Notes: generated by a model from the letters alone, not told the origin. DNA of 64,000 bases from Adineta vaga (GCA_021613535.1 CP075492.1:6262001-6326000), one strand, 5' to 3'; shown: positions 1-12,718, counted from the stretch's first letter. Translations and numbers: made by a program.

Positions 1-3000
1 TTCTGATGAACCTGATCGTTCTGATTCAAGTTGTTGATAGAGATCATTTTTCTCTATAAAAAATATCACGAAATGAATTAGATTAGAAAGAAAATGATTT
101 CTTTGAATTACCTTTAACTAATTTGGAATTGTTATCTTCCATTTCTTTACGTAATTTTTCTTCTTTTTCAAGAGCTTCCTTCAATGCTTTGAAGTCTTCT
201 TCGAGTTTCTTCATTTCTTCTTCTTGACGAGCAACCGAAAGTAATGGTTTAACTTTAGTATAAAGTTTCCACCATGGCCAATTACGTAATGATAAGTATT
301 TGCGAAGATTGCGTTGTACAACTGATAAAGCCAATCGTTGTTCCAATTTTTTCTTGTATTCTTTCTTCATAATATAACCACGAATTTGACCTTGTAATGC
401 AGAAATAATTTTCGATAAAGCTTGATCACGTAAATCTTCTAATTGACCTAATGTACCAGCTTTGAAGAAAACTTTTGTAATACCACATCGGTATAATTCT
501 TCATTCAAAGCAATATCTTTAAGAATATCTTCCGAAGCTTTCTTGGCATCAACAAAACCTTTAGGAATAGCATTAGGTGCAAGAATTGAATAACGTTGTT
601 TGAATTCTGCATAGATCATGCGGTTAGGAAAGCCTTTACGACAAATACGAATGCCTTCTAATACACCGTTACATGTCAATTGATGCATAACCAAATGAGC
701 ATCAAGAACACCACCAGTTTTGATTTCATTTGGAATAATACAACGAACAAAGTGAGGATGTGTTTGTTTCAAAGTATTCATCAATTTGTTTAATTGTTCC
801 TAAATAAGTAATACATTATTGTTTTTATTCTCTAATCAAATGAATAATAAGATAAGATTTACCCGATGAGTAGCTGAAATGGTTTGCATACTACCACCAC
901 CTTTCTTCTTACCACCACCACCTTTACTACCTTCTTCTTCGAGAACATCGGCAAAGAGATGACATAACATAACGTTCTTCGATTTAGCGAAGAGGCTAGC
1001 TCTATAGGTTGATAAAAAGAAAAGAAAAGAAAGAAAATCTTAATTTTCAAGATAAGATGGAAATATGAATGAAACACTTACACAGTATTGTTGATGGGAT
1101 CTTTGTTCTTTTCGAGCCATCCAGTAGCGGTATATGATACAGTACCAGCATAATGATGGATATCAAAATGTGCTTCGGCTTTACCTTTGCCTGGTTTTGG
1201 TTTACCGAATTGTGGATGTTTACCCAAATGTTGACCGTAAAGTTTTTCAACAAATGTCTTGTCCGTAGCTTTTGGAACAATACATTCTTCTTCGAGAATC
1301 GATAGAATACCCATCGGCTATATTATTGGAAAAAAAGAAGATAACTATCAAAGAAAGAACAAAAAATGAAAAGAGGCCTTACCTTCTCAATCAAATCAAG
1401 ACAAGCTTGTAAATCCATACCAAAATCAACGAACACCCAATTAATACCTTCTTTCTTATATTCTTCTTGTTCCAAAACGAACATGTGATGATTGAAGAAT
1501 TGTTGAAGACGTTCGTTTGTATAATTAATACACAATTGTTCGAATCCATTGTACTACAAAAATGAGTTCATTTTTTGTTTTAAACATTCAAATTACAATA
1601 GGAGAACAAAACTTACTTCGAAAATTTCAAAACCAGCAATATCAAGGACAGCAATGAAGTATTGTCGTTTTGCTTTAACATCGAGTGTGACGTTGACACG
1701 TTCGACTAACCAGATGAACATACGAAAGTAGATCTAATGGAATAACAGAAGAATTTGATTTCGTTTCTCAATGAAAATCTTAAAATATTCATACCGATTT
1801 TGATAGAGCACCAATTGAGTTGATGACTTGATCTTTATTTTGACCTTTGTTAACATATTCGTTACCGACCTAAATGAAATCAACAATTGATTATCTAATA
1901 AGTTAATAATTTGAATGCAAACCTTGATACGTGGCTTGAGTAAACCTTTTAAGAGATCGGCTGCTTCAACACCAAGTAAGTGGGCGACTTTTTCGACCTC
2001 TTCTGTTCCATCGGCCTCGGCTTGTTCTTCACGAGGTCGTTGTTTCCATTGAGAATTACCCCAATGCATGATGGCAGATGTACATTTGTACAAGTTTCTC
2101 TTTTCATCCTGAAATTACAGTACATAAATAAAAATTTCAAGAAAAATCTAAATAGTTTCGATACGAACCGCGGTAAAACCAAGAACATCCATAGCTTCGT
2201 CGGTCAATTTCATTTCTTCGACATCATCGACACCATCAATGGTAAGCATACCTTGAGCGACATAGAAGTATTTCGATGGATCAGGTTCAATTAAACAGTC
2301 CTCTGCGAATAGAAAAATCCATAATCATATATGTGTATCGATTACATGAACACATTTACTTTGCATTTCAGGAAAAGCTGCCGAACATATTTGATAGAAA
2401 ATATGGTAGTTACGTTCAGCTATAATAAATAATCATTAGTGAGTCATAGATTATACGAGAAGGAAAGCTATACCTGGTTGCTACAATAAAGAAAAAAATT
2501 GAATTAGAATTGAAAAGGATAGATTTTTTATTTAATAAAACTAACCTGAAAGATGACACGCGATTTTTCAAGTAAATATACTTCAATATCGGCGCCAGCG
2601 ATTTTACCTGTTGGACCAAAATGAATACGAATAAATTTACCCTATTTAAAAGAAAAACAAATGGCACGTCAGAATGAATATCAATTAAATAGAATTTCAA
2701 TTATCTTACGAAACGAGAAGAGTTGTTGTTTCGAGTAGTTTTTGCATTTCCATAAGCTTCCAATACGGGATCTAGTCACGAGAAAAGATTATTATCAGAA
2801 AAACTCTTTTTTCTTCTAGAATGTCTACTTACTGGCTGCAACGATTTGATCTTCAAGTGTTTGTTGTTTCTATTTCAAATACAAATATACAATGGAATGA
2901 AAACATGAACATGTTGATGGATGAACTTACAGCTCCAGCTGCTGCGGCATCATCCTTCTTCTTGTCGGTTGCTGCAGCGACCAAAGCAAAATACTGAATA

Positions 3001-4146
3001 ACCTTCTTGGTGTTTTCAGTTTTTCCAGCACCTGATTCACCAGTAATCAACATTGATTGATTTTCACGATCTAAATTCAATGACATAACATTATCAATCA
3101 ATAATTAATAACATCTATTTATCATTATTCTACAACATCCAGTCTCTCTTATTCATATTCATAACAATCGTAAAGATAAATCTCTTTCTTTCTTTTTACT
3201 TTCCATCTGGTTTATGTGCTCGTTTCCTTCTGGTTATTAAGACGGTATGGATATTAATCGATGTGTTAATTGCTTTATTCTCATCTCGTATAGACAAATA
3301 ACTTTGAGAACATAACATTCGAAGGAACAAAAAATGAATATATCTTCTCTAACAATATGTTTGCTAATCGTTTCGAGGTGTTTTACAATAATTTATGTAT
3401 GTAACTATTGTTTAAATAGACTTGTCAATAGAAGTTGATACTTACCACGAAGCATATTCGAATAAGCATTGTCAGCAATAGCATACAAATGTGGAGCAAC
3501 TTCAGTACGTTTTTTGCCCCGATACATCATGACTACCTTTAGTGTGTAGATAGGAAGACGTTTGAATGGATTGATGACAACACAAAAAAGACCCGAATAG
3601 GTCTACAAAAAAAAACAAAAAAAATTCATGTTATAATAAAGAAAAAAAAAGATAGATACATACATAAATGAGCCATCGTGCATAACGTTCTCGTAAATTG
3701 GCGAAAACTGAAGCATCATTCAAATAAGTTAAATCAGCCATATCATCGTAACATGAATATTTAGGTGGATTCATTTGTTGAATAAGATCAGTTTTCACTG
3801 TTACTTTCTAAATGAAGAAAAAGCAAAAAGTTTTAATTCATCATCAAGATATTCCATAAATTGATAATCACCTCTCCTTTTGGTGTTTGTACGATGGTTT
3901 GATCACCTTTAGTTTCGATAATCTCACCAGCAGAGTAGACTTCCTTGGCATCAGGAATCCAACAAGCCTTTTTAGCATCAAATGGTTGAGAACGAAGTTT
4001 CAATTTCTCTTCCGTTGGTAAAAGCAAAAATTTCAAAGCATCTTTCAGCTCTGCATCATTTGGATCATAATTCATCCTTAAAACAAGATAAATTCAATCT
4101 TTAGAAATAATCTTCAATCATTCTCAACGTACGATTCAGCCGACAT
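1..4146 (-). CDS. Mhc: Muscle myosin heavy chain, 5' portion (motor, neck, start of rod); partial at window edge
   Basis: Class II myosin motor of sarcomeric thick filaments. Nineteen exons on the minus strand: 4146-4133, 4076-3872, 3807-3664, 3602-3446, 3070-2931, 2869-2833, 2771-2710, 2641-2546, 2480-2474, 2419-2360, 2302-2169, 2108-1923, 1869-1795, 1733-1617, 1553-1383, 1317-1082, 1001-863, 799-112 and 53-1. They give about 907 codons in one frame. Visible landmarks are MSAES at the start, P-loop GESGAGKT (near 3050-3026), switch [10 protein letters not shown], the actin-binding Gly/Lys loop 2 ([10 protein letters not shown]), [12 protein letters not shown], an IQ-like neck and a charged coiled-coil start. 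The open frame runs off the left edge, so most of the rod is missing from this window. Intron 4 (3445-3071) is far longer than the rest. No duplicated mutually exclusive exons of the Drosophila Mhc type are seen. The 7-nt exon is needed to keep the sequence [14 protein letters not shown]. Confidence 0.95.
2474..2480 (-). other. 7-nt microexon of the myosin gene
   Basis: Reads CAACCAG between a ...TTGTAG acceptor and a GTATAG donor. It joins exon 2641-2546 (ending in CAG, Gln) to exon 2419-2360 (starting CTGAACG) and keeps the frame. It supplies Gln, Pro and the first base of Ala in the conserved motor segment corresponding to VIFQQPxER of other muscle myosins. Without it the frame shifts by one base. 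Confidence 0.85.
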
Positions 4147-4301
4147 GATTATTGTTTTGTTAAATAAAGTTTAACAAAAGAATTTAATTAGAAGCAATAA
4201 TTTTCAGCAGCAGAAATATCTTCTTGTCGTCTATACCGATGTTTGAATGCTCGCGTCGATACGTCTCTGCGAAACAGATTTGTCTGCTTATTGACGCTCA
4301 C

Positions 4302-4308
4302 TTATATA
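4302..4308 (-). promoter_or_regulatory. TATA box of the myosin gene
   Basis: Reads TATATAA on the minus strand, about 156 bases upstream of the myosin ATG. Transcription would start roughly 25-30 bases further down, near 4275. No cap-site evidence can be had from sequence alone. Confidence 0.5.
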
Positions 4309-6791
4309 GGATCTAGATTTGGATGAAAGAGAAAATAGAGAGAGAGAGAGAGAAAGAGAAAGAGAGAAAATTACCAAAAAAGAATTTTCTCTCGATTATT
4401 CGAATTGTTATTTTTTCCTTCATGCTATTTCTATTAACTCGCTTGGACAGATATTATCCGCAAGCATCTTCTTATGATTTTGCAATTTGTTTATCGCATT
4501 ATGTGACCAGATGGCAGGCCAAGCGCGCACAAAGAAAGAGAGAGTGAGAGAGAGCGAATAAAGAAAAGAAAAACAATTGTATGCCTTTCACTTCACCAAA
4601 CTATAGAGCAATATTACTTTGTTCGGTTCGATTAACCGTGATATTAGTAAAAGACCATATGTATTGATTATCTCTTTGTTTAAGACTAATGCTATTTCAA
4701 TTTGCAACCTTTTGGGCTAAATCAAATAAGGAAATGATCTTATCATCTCGCTAAGAGATATGCAAAAAGACAAAGTTAAGTTTCCGTAGACGATAGATAA
4801 ATAAGAGTATAATTGGATAACGCCTTGATGGAAATGCATCAATATAAAATAAATTACCAAAATAGCCTCGAATTTCTCATCTAGTCAAAAATTTCCAAAT
4901 ATGGATATCGGCATCCATACCAATCGTTTATCTCAATGCCGTTAAATAATCAATCGAGAAAATTCTTTCTCGTTATATCATTCTCTATATAGCAGACTAA
5001 AAAAAAAAAGTCATGATGACTTTGTTTTCAGTACCATTCTATGTTTACACATCGATGTTCCATTATGAAGAGAGAGTGTGTGTGTGTATACAAAAAGTAA
5101 ATAAAACATCGAAGTCAACAAATATACGTCAGATGATAATACTTAACTTCGTGAAAAAAAACAGATATTCAACAAACGAGAAAAGATGTTCTACAGATTA
5201 TGAGAATGATTGATCTCAAAAAACCAAGTAGACAGATGAAAAATGTCTTAACATATTAGTCTAATCACATAAATAATAAGGTAACGATGGGAGGCCAAAA
5301 AAAAGGAAGAAGATAATTAATTAACAACAACAACAACATTCGACAGCAGCAATAAAAAATGACAAATAGAAAAAGAGTCATCATCAATCATAGAATCGTT
5401 CGCGTAGGTTGATAATTTTGATACCAATAATCAATCGGTTAGGTCGACATGGAATCTAATTCTTATTTGATAACCATTTTTCTCAAGCGTATATAATAGG
5501 ATATTGATGATTTTGTCTGATAAGCAGTGACAGTTTGCGATCATGATTAAATTATTTAACATAAATTAGCAACCGCTTCAAAGAAAAAGTATCTCAAAAG
5601 TCAAGTTTGAAATGTGAATTCATTGATGAAGGGATCAAATTTAGTATGAAAATAACTCAGTAATAGAATTCATGGCATGTTGATAATATATCAACTCGAA
5701 GATGCGTGTTGCTAATGATCATTTTGCAATATTTTATTACATATCTTAAGACAACCTATGTATATCGAAGAACAGCAAAAGATAATCGACGATAACAAAG
5801 ATGTATGAGTATACTCTTCCTTTCTCGCTCGACATACATATATCTCTAAATGTCTGTGCATATATATATATATACGTATATATGAACAGTGAGAACCGAT
5901 AAATTTATTACTGAGATTTGATGTATCGTTAAAATAACATAATCGATTGTAAATTGATCACAAAAAGATCCTTCTTTTTTCTTAGATATATTTCTATATG
6001 CTTTGTTTATCTTTTTTAACAGCAGGAGAATTTCAATGACTTATTTCTCTCTGCTTTATTTTGTATTGCGTTACATATAATCCAGAAAGAAAAGCATAAT
6101 TCTTTCCAGAAATGGCATTCCCAATGGAAAATAATATCGTTAATTGGGTATGAGAAGTCAAGAAAAAGCTTCTAATATGAAAGATCTTCCATAGACACAT
6201 TTCTTGCACTACTAACAATACTATCCGTTGCGATTTTACTAGAATAATTTATAATATAAATTGGCAAAGGAGATGATATGTGCTAGGATACCGAAACAAA
6301 GGATGATGACGAAAAGGATACAACATAAAAGATAAGAAAATATCAGAGAAAAAAATATAAACTATAAGATGAAAGAAATGAAAAAAATAACGCATTAAAC
6401 AACGTAAGGTAAGTAAATATGATGTATACAGTAAGTCATTTCATAACCTGTCTTGAAAATCTTTTGTAAGATTCGCATAAAAACTTCGCCACTTATTTTG
6501 AAAAAATCTGTCAGCAATTTTTGACATGTGATTATATCTATAATATGTCAACCTTAAAATATATGTTGTCTCAATATTCAGAATGATATGATCTGAAACA
6601 GGAACAAAAACAAATCTATATGTGACATGAAGACACTTCAGCATGTTGATTATATGAAAAACAAACATTAGATATTTCTACTGCAATTACCCCTGCATAA
6701 CAAAAAATTATATTCATTAGCTGATTGATATTGCAAATATGTAACACATTATGTATATTTTATGATTGAATCTATTTTAGAAACATCTTAG
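4309..6791. other. Intergenic, no gene recognised
   Basis: About 2.5 kb of AT-rich sequence. It contains GA-rich simple repeats at about 4338-4368 and 4531-4556, which may belong to the myosin promoter. Short open frames on both strands show no recognisable motif, signal peptide or splice-consistent extension. Confidence 0.6.
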
Positions 6792-7361
6792 ATGACTACA
6801 AACAATAATACTGTACCATCGTCTACAAAAAAAACTAAAAAAAATGATTGGGATCCAATAAAAGATAGTGAAAAACAAAAATTTTGTGTACAAGAAAAAC
6901 CTCCACTTTCACTTTGTCAATCCCTTCGATCAACTATTTCTGTTAATCCAAGCGGTAAACAATGGAAACCATCTGGTGTATATAATCCACCTGTCATTTA
7001 TGATGATACTCCACCTCCGAAAGTCACCGATGAACAACCAAAAGTTGAGGAGGTAGAGTCTAAGATAAAAAAACCTGCTTGGTATCCAGCTGGTGTTGTT
7101 AAATACAAACAACCAAAATTATCAGGTGAAGAAAACAATTCAGGAAAAAAAGAAGACAAGGAAACAACGACTGATCCAAAACCGCGATCTAAATCTAAAG
7201 ATAAACACATCGCTATTCCATGGCGTCCTTCTGGTAATCCCGAATATGAACCAGTATTATATTTTGATCCACCAAGTTTGAGATGGTCATCAAAACAAAT
7301 CAAAGAAACAATGCCCGAATTTCAATCAACATCAAAGAAATCAGCAACGAATCAAAAGTGA
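6792..7361 (+). CDS. Small basic hypothetical protein with three W-x-P-[SA]-G motifs
   Basis: A 189-residue single open frame. It is preceded by TTTTAG about ten bases before the ATG, so a 5'UTR intron may end there. It is Lys/Pro/Ser-rich and probably disordered, with no signal peptide or membrane segment. Three spaced copies of a motif are visible: QWKPSGVYNPPVIYDD (about residues 56-71), AWYPAGVVKYKQP (about 95-107) and PWRPSGNPEYEPVLYFD (about 144-160). The common core is Trp-x-Pro-Ser/Ala-Gly followed by aromatic or Pro residues. I do not recognise the family. The repeated tryptophan core suggests a short linear binding motif rather than an enzyme. Codon usage and AT content look like the neighbours. 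Confidence 0.65.
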   Translation: MTTNNNTVPSSTKKTKKNDWDPIKDSEKQKFCVQEKPPLSLCQSLRSTISVNPSGKQWKPSGVYNPPVIYDDTPPPKVTDEQPKVEEVESKIKKPAWYPAGVVKYKQPKLSGEENNSGKKEDKETTTDPKPRSKSKDKHIAIPWRPSGNPEYEPVLYFDPPSLRWSSKQIKETMPEFQSTSKKSATNQK

Positions 7362-7871
7362 TCATGGTATATTTTGTTCTTAAAAATAGACGTTATTTTC
7401 CTTTCATACGATCAATTTTGACAAATAAATACTTTCCATTTATCAATTATTTAAAGCAATCTTTTAATATCTATTATGTATTTGCAAAGCAATATCTACG
7501 AATAAAGGGATGAATAGAATATACGCATCTCTGTTTGTGGTAGAGATAATTGCCTTGAAATAAAGACCATACAATATGATTAGAAAAGTTCGATGATTGC
7601 ATCTATATGCTAACGCGTTTCCTCTAATTCATTCTCATGCATTTGAAAAAACGATGATATTCAATAGGAATGAGCACTTCTTTATTAAATTAATTTAGAA
7701 ATAAAAAACGATTAACGTTTCTTTACAGATGTAGACACTAGATTTTCTAATCTAAATAAACCTTGTCAGGTGAGTCGTAACTATAATATTTATTTCAATC
7801 ACGAATAATATAAAATTTAAAAAAAGAGACTGATTTTATAAATTCACTCTCAATAAATTCATCTTAGATTT
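7362..7871. other. Intergenic between convergent genes
   Basis: About 510 bases between the stop codons of the W-x-P-G protein and the AlkB gene. AT-rich, with nothing recognisable beyond likely 3'UTRs. Confidence 0.6.
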
Positions 7872-9045
7872 TCATTTATTTTGTAAGGTACGAAATGTTA
7901 GATTGATACGAGGTTCTTTTACATTTTTCTCCTTGGGTACTGAATGTTTCCAATACTGTTGTGTTGCCCCTAACATTACGATCAATGATCCGTTGTTCAA
8001 CGAGAATTCATACTAAAGTATCGAACAAAATGAAAACAACTATCCAAAGTAAATGGATGACGTTAAATTACATCTTTCTTGTTTGGATGTGTTAACGGCT
8101 TTCTTTTCCGTGTCAACTTCTTGCCAAAACAGCTAAGATGGCGAACAAGAAATCTACACGTAATTTATAGAAACAGTTTGTATATCGAAAAGCAAATGAT
8201 TGATAGAAAAAAATATATACCTTCGTGTAGCACCTAATGTCATAGAAGCAATAATATCTTTCGCTTCATTATCAGCATGGAAATTAATATAGTCGTTTCC
8301 ATCTCGATATAAATTAACTAGACAATAATCGAATTCTATACCTACATAATGAAATAGGAATTTCTCTGATATCTTAGAGTAGATTGAAATGTACCCAATT
8401 GTTTTTCGAGTTGAGCTTTTAACTTTCGCATTGGTGCCGTCCAAACATGCTGTTTTTGTTTCTGATATAGTTCTTTCACAAGTAATCCTTCCTCTGCAAA
8501 CCAAGATTGAAGACGAGGCTATGATTTAAATGAAAAAGAAAAACAAACGAGCACAGAAATTTCATTGATTTTTCTTCCTTATAATATTAACATACCAAAT
8601 TGACAGGTTTCCCATACATACTAATTTCAGTATGTTCGAAATTTAATTCTATGAATCGAAAAAGAAATATTAGTAAAATTGTTGTTTTTCTTCTGATTAT
8701 ATATTGAATATGAGTACCTTTCATCAAGTGATTAAACAAAAAATCACCTTCTTCTTTAGTTATAAAGTTAGGACACCATTTCAATGTTGATTGTGAATCA
8801 ATCTGTGTTTCTTCTAAGATTGGTGTCTCCTTGAATTGAAACCTACAATTGAGTAAAATATTAGAGTTGCCTTCTTGAATAACTTCGTATATTGTTTACA
8901 ATTTGTCATTCGTCTCCTCTTGTTCTTCATTTGTATCCAAATCTGATTCCATTCTTTTTCGTTTTTTTGATGTTATGTTTATGTTCGTATTTAATCTATC
9001 ATATGCATGCATTGTATCTTGAGCTTTTTCATATTCTGCATCCAT
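7872..9045 (-). CDS. AlkB-family Fe(II)/2-oxoglutarate dioxygenase (ALKBH2/3-like)
   Basis: Predicted nucleic-acid demethylase that removes alkyl lesions oxidatively. Seven exons (9045-8900, 8842-8718, 8648-8596, 8518-8395, 8341-8221, 8153-8072, 8012-7872) give 263 residues in one frame. The N-terminus carries a basic patch (SKKRKRM) that could be a nuclear signal. The core has ISMYGKPVNLPRLQSWF and then FDYCLVNLYRDGNDYINFHADNE, where HxD supplies two iron ligands. ASMTLGATRRF follows, then WKHSVP with the second iron-binding His, and RINLTFR, whose Arg binds 2-oxoglutarate. The length matches animal ALKBH2/3. The segment after LGATRRF (about 20 residues rich in Arg/Lys) is less typical. Assignment to ALKBH2 rather than ALKBH3 is uncertain. 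Confidence 0.88.
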
Positions 9046-10529
9046 TCTGTTAGGTAGTACTTTTTGAGTTCAAGTATAAAAAATAATCTAGAGATAACAT
9101 AACAGATGTTTAAATATGACTAGAGAACAGTCCCAAAACATTTATTACGAAATTTCCTTTGAAATAAAAAGAAAGAATGATTTCGGTAAAAATAATGAAA
9201 GTGACTCAAAATTACGTTCTTTTATATAGTGATTATAAATATTTCTTCAAGCATATGCAATTTTGATTACTCTCTTAAAATATAGTTTTATCAAAATAGA
9301 AACATAAGATAGAATGTTTATTTCGTACTTTAATAAAGCGTCATTAAAAGATACATTTTTTTATCAGTTATGTCAGTCAAATGTAATTATCTGTGAATTG
9401 AGCAATAACACACTGTTTTTAGATGTTTTTCATCTTCACCTAATTGCGCAATAACGTCACAAACATCGACAACATGTTAGTTTTTTTTTCTGATTATGCG
9501 ATGCTTTGGCATTATGTGGTATGGACATATTTGCGAGAATTATATGAGACTAGCATACCTTCAAACCTTTTCGTTTTTCTTTCTTAAAATTCATTACACG
9601 GATCACAAAGATAAGTATGACGTATAAATAAATGATCACGTTGCAAATCAATTTTGCTGTCCATACATTTGATGAAAGGAATGCAACAGTGAAAATGATC
9701 TCTTTATCTTTTCGAAATACAAATGGGAGACGAAGTCTTAAAGAGGCTAAAAGAATAATACGTAATATGAAATTTTATGCCAAAAAACAGATTATGACAT
9801 GATACCAACTTAAGTCGTAAAATGAATTACTGATATTCTGGAAAAATCAGGTTCATTAAATAACTTTTATAAATATCTCACTGAGTCTTCGAATCAAGTT
9901 GTCGAAGTTGAAAATTCTCTATTAGGTCAAACTCGTTAGAACGTAGATTGAACAGATCACTGGATAGAAATGCTCTTTCATTTGAAGAATTTCCAGGTGG
10001 AGACTATGCTATATGGAATTTAACATCACAAAAGCATTCATAATAACTCGAGAAACACTAAGTTTTTTAATTAAATAGAACTTTTTTTATTGAGAATAGT
10101 TTTAAATAGTGTAGGTCCATCATTCACGTGCTTGAACAAATTTAAAATTGATTTATTGCATTATTATTTAAACTTAGTAAAAGAATGGTGAAGAATTATA
10201 CATGAACAGTATGTCTTTTCAATCAACTGATAGCCTCTTTTTTCGATTGATGATTAGCATGGACGTTTTTATAGTGGTTCTCTTTGTAAACTCGAAAGGA
10301 ATGTTTTGTCCAAGCATGATTTCGACTGTGTTTATTGTAAAAATGAATCATTTATGGAAGAATAGATAGAACAATAGAATGTTAACTGAGAAATTCAATA
10401 TTTTTGTATTATCGATAGTCATTTTGAAATGAACTCGATAATAAATACTACCAGAACGAATGATTGCGAGTTGTGACAAAACTTTGCAAATTGTCTACAG
10501 TTCATAGTTTTATTCATAATACATCTTAG
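9046..10529. other. Intergenic, nothing recognised
   Basis: About 1.5 kb of AT-rich DNA with many stop codons in all frames. No convincing exon, RNA gene or repeat was seen. It may hold more of the decayed receptor described to its right. Confidence 0.5.
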
Positions 10530-11309
10530 ATAAGTTCAATGATGAAAAGAAAAATGCGTCTGAGTTCTGTTCGAAATGTTCTTAAAATTAGTATATTTGT
10601 ATAACAAACAATACTAACATCGACGAAATACTAGAAGATTGTCAATTGTAAAATAGCTAGTTTAAGTATAAATGAATTTATATCCTTATTTTTATACTCT
10701 GTTATTTGTAGATACATGAGAACCATTGTTGAAAGAAACTTACGAAGAATATAAGCAATGGTATCTACCAATAACATTCAAAATAATTGTTGATCTTTTG
10801 ATTGAAGTCTAGGTGTTCTACTGATAGTAGTCACTTGTGGATTGATAATGATTTGAGGATGACGCATTGTATTTCTTGTTCGACGGATATTTTTTACTGT
10901 TCAAAATCCCAATATAGTCAACAAAAGAGGTGGAATAATTCCAGTAATTGTAAGTGCATTAAAAGTCATAAATGTTGTAAACCCCCCTCCAGAATAGAAG
11001 CCCACTGGGCTTTTTATGTGTCCAGAAAATTATAAGTCTAAAGGTGTGCTTATATGAAGGCACTATTTTTTTCGCATTGCTGGTTAGGCGGGCTTGTATT
11101 CTGGAGGGGGGTTTAGAAAAACCTGGTCGATAAAAGCAAATAAAGAAATTAGGACCAAATTCTGTGATTTCAGTAAAAATCAATGCATGATTTTGTAATA
11201 AACACCAGGATACGTTTAAAACGATTGTAATTGAACGACGCGTACTAAGTCTTCTTGTTTCAGCATTCAATGAAGTAACCAAAACACGATTTTTTGGTAT
11301 CGATACCAT
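10530..11309 (-). pseudogene. Decayed rhodopsin-like 7TM receptor, interrupted by a MITE
   Basis: Read on the minus strand, one frame gives a run typical of the C-terminal half of class A receptors. It starts with NRVLVTSLNAETRRLS (a DRY/ICL2-like region), then a helix (ITIVLNVSWCLLQNHALIF), the loop FFICFYRPGF, a helix FMTFNALTITGIIPPLLL, a basic ICL3, LQSKDQQL, and finally CYTNILILRTFRTELRRIF (an NPxxY/helix-8-like end). TGA stops interrupt it after LGF and after DQQLF, with further stops later. A 134-bp TIR element sits between PGF and the next helix. The N-terminal helices were not found. Stops plus insertion make this a pseudogene. The family assignment rests on the pattern of helices and basic loops. 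Confidence 0.65.
10978..11115. mobile_element. MITE-like non-autonomous element with TA target duplication
   Basis: Terminal inverted repeats of about 26 bp: the left end begins AACCCCCCTCCAGAATA and the right end is its reverse complement, with about two mismatches. Each end is flanked by TA (10978-10979 and 11114-11115). The internal region is about 80 bp and non-coding. TA duplication is characteristic of Tc1/mariner-type transposition. Removing the element and one TA rejoins the receptor reading frame as PGFSTTFMTF, which independently fixes the boundaries. Confidence 0.85.
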
Positions 11310-12718
11310 TTTCTTCTATCTTTTTTGTAAACTTCTAATTGACATCATATAGAGCAAAACTGCATCTGAGTAAATGCTATATTTGTAAAAAAATTTGATC
11401 ATAGTTGTTTGCATATCTCAGATCATTCATTCAAAGATTGTTTTCGTATTAACATGTATTTTACAGGATGAATGCATAGTAATTTTGCGTATATGTTCAA
11501 CTAATGAATGATTTTCGTTTGCCTGAACATAGTCTAAAACATGCAGAATACTAAATATCTGTAACGATTGTTTAGTTCGAAAAAACTATGTCAAAACATG
11601 TTATTCATACTGAAACATTATAATTATAATTCTTTTGTATTTAAATAGTCTTACTACCTTGTATGATAAACCATATCAGCGATATTTACGAAAACGACAA
11701 AAATCAAGTACGTATTTCGCAAATCATACGATTTTATTTTTTTTTGTCCTTGAAGAAAGAAAATCTATTCGCTAATGTTATTAGATTCAATAAATATCGT
11801 AGTTTCTAAATAAAAACAAATAAATTAAAGTAATATAATACTGTTAATTAAAAAATAAATTAAATTTATTCTATTACATGAAATTTATCTCGCTCTACTT
11901 TACAGTTTACATCAAAGGTCATTTTGCTCGTTATATTCTATCCCAAGTTCCAATTAAATAGTACAGGTAACTATCAGCATGCTGTCTGCGTGTTATATTG
12001 ATACAAAAAGATATGACAGATGCGCTGTCAATGAATGAATAATAGATAGATGAATAAGCCATTAAATTTACCTACCTACCTGTATATTGCTTCGTTATGG
12101 TAAATATTTTGAATAATAACTTATCCCTTTCATTCATCATCAGATATTGCACTTATATTATATGCATTGAGTATACAATAAAAATCTATTTCGTATTTTT
12201 CTCCTAATTTTTCTACTTAACATTGCATTTTTATTATGAAATAAATGAAATACATCTATACATAGGTAATTGTTGCAACGCAGAAAAACTTATAAACAAA
12301 GTTAGACGTTAATAGAAGTCCTATTTCACCTTTCATTTTATACGCAATATATACTGTTGAATTTAGTTGTCTATTCATTACAAATGTAATCTATTCCTCA
12401 TCATTACCTATCGGTACGTACAATACACAATTTTTCTTATCGATGATGTTGAAAAAGATATTACAATGATAAAAAAACATTTCTTTATTATGAAAGTGTT
12501 ACTTTCGTCATAAAATCATATTAGCAATCTCGCATTCTTCGAATAGAACATCATATACCAAATTAAGCGATCATGTAATTCGTATGGATGCCTTATCATC
12601 ATCTTAGATATCTATAATAGCAATATTTCTTTAGAATTTTCCTCTCATTGATAACTGATTTGTTTTAGATCTAGTAAAAACCAACGCCATTCGTTGACAA
12701 AATAAAACAAAAAGAACA
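11310..12718. other. Intergenic upstream of the first ART/FG-GAP gene
   Basis: About 1.4 kb, very AT-rich. No gene recognised. The part next to 11310 might contain the lost N-terminal helices of the receptor pseudogene, but no frame is convincing. The promoter of the gene at 12719 should lie here. Confidence 0.5.

Noticed and set aside
4618-4650. Possible tRNA T-arm-like GGTTCGATT.
   Set aside because: No matching acceptor, D or anticodon arms could be formed around it.
10959-11309. 116-codon minus-strand open frame taken as one protein.
   Set aside because: Its second half is MITE sequence. Only the first half is receptor-derived, so it is a chimeric accident.
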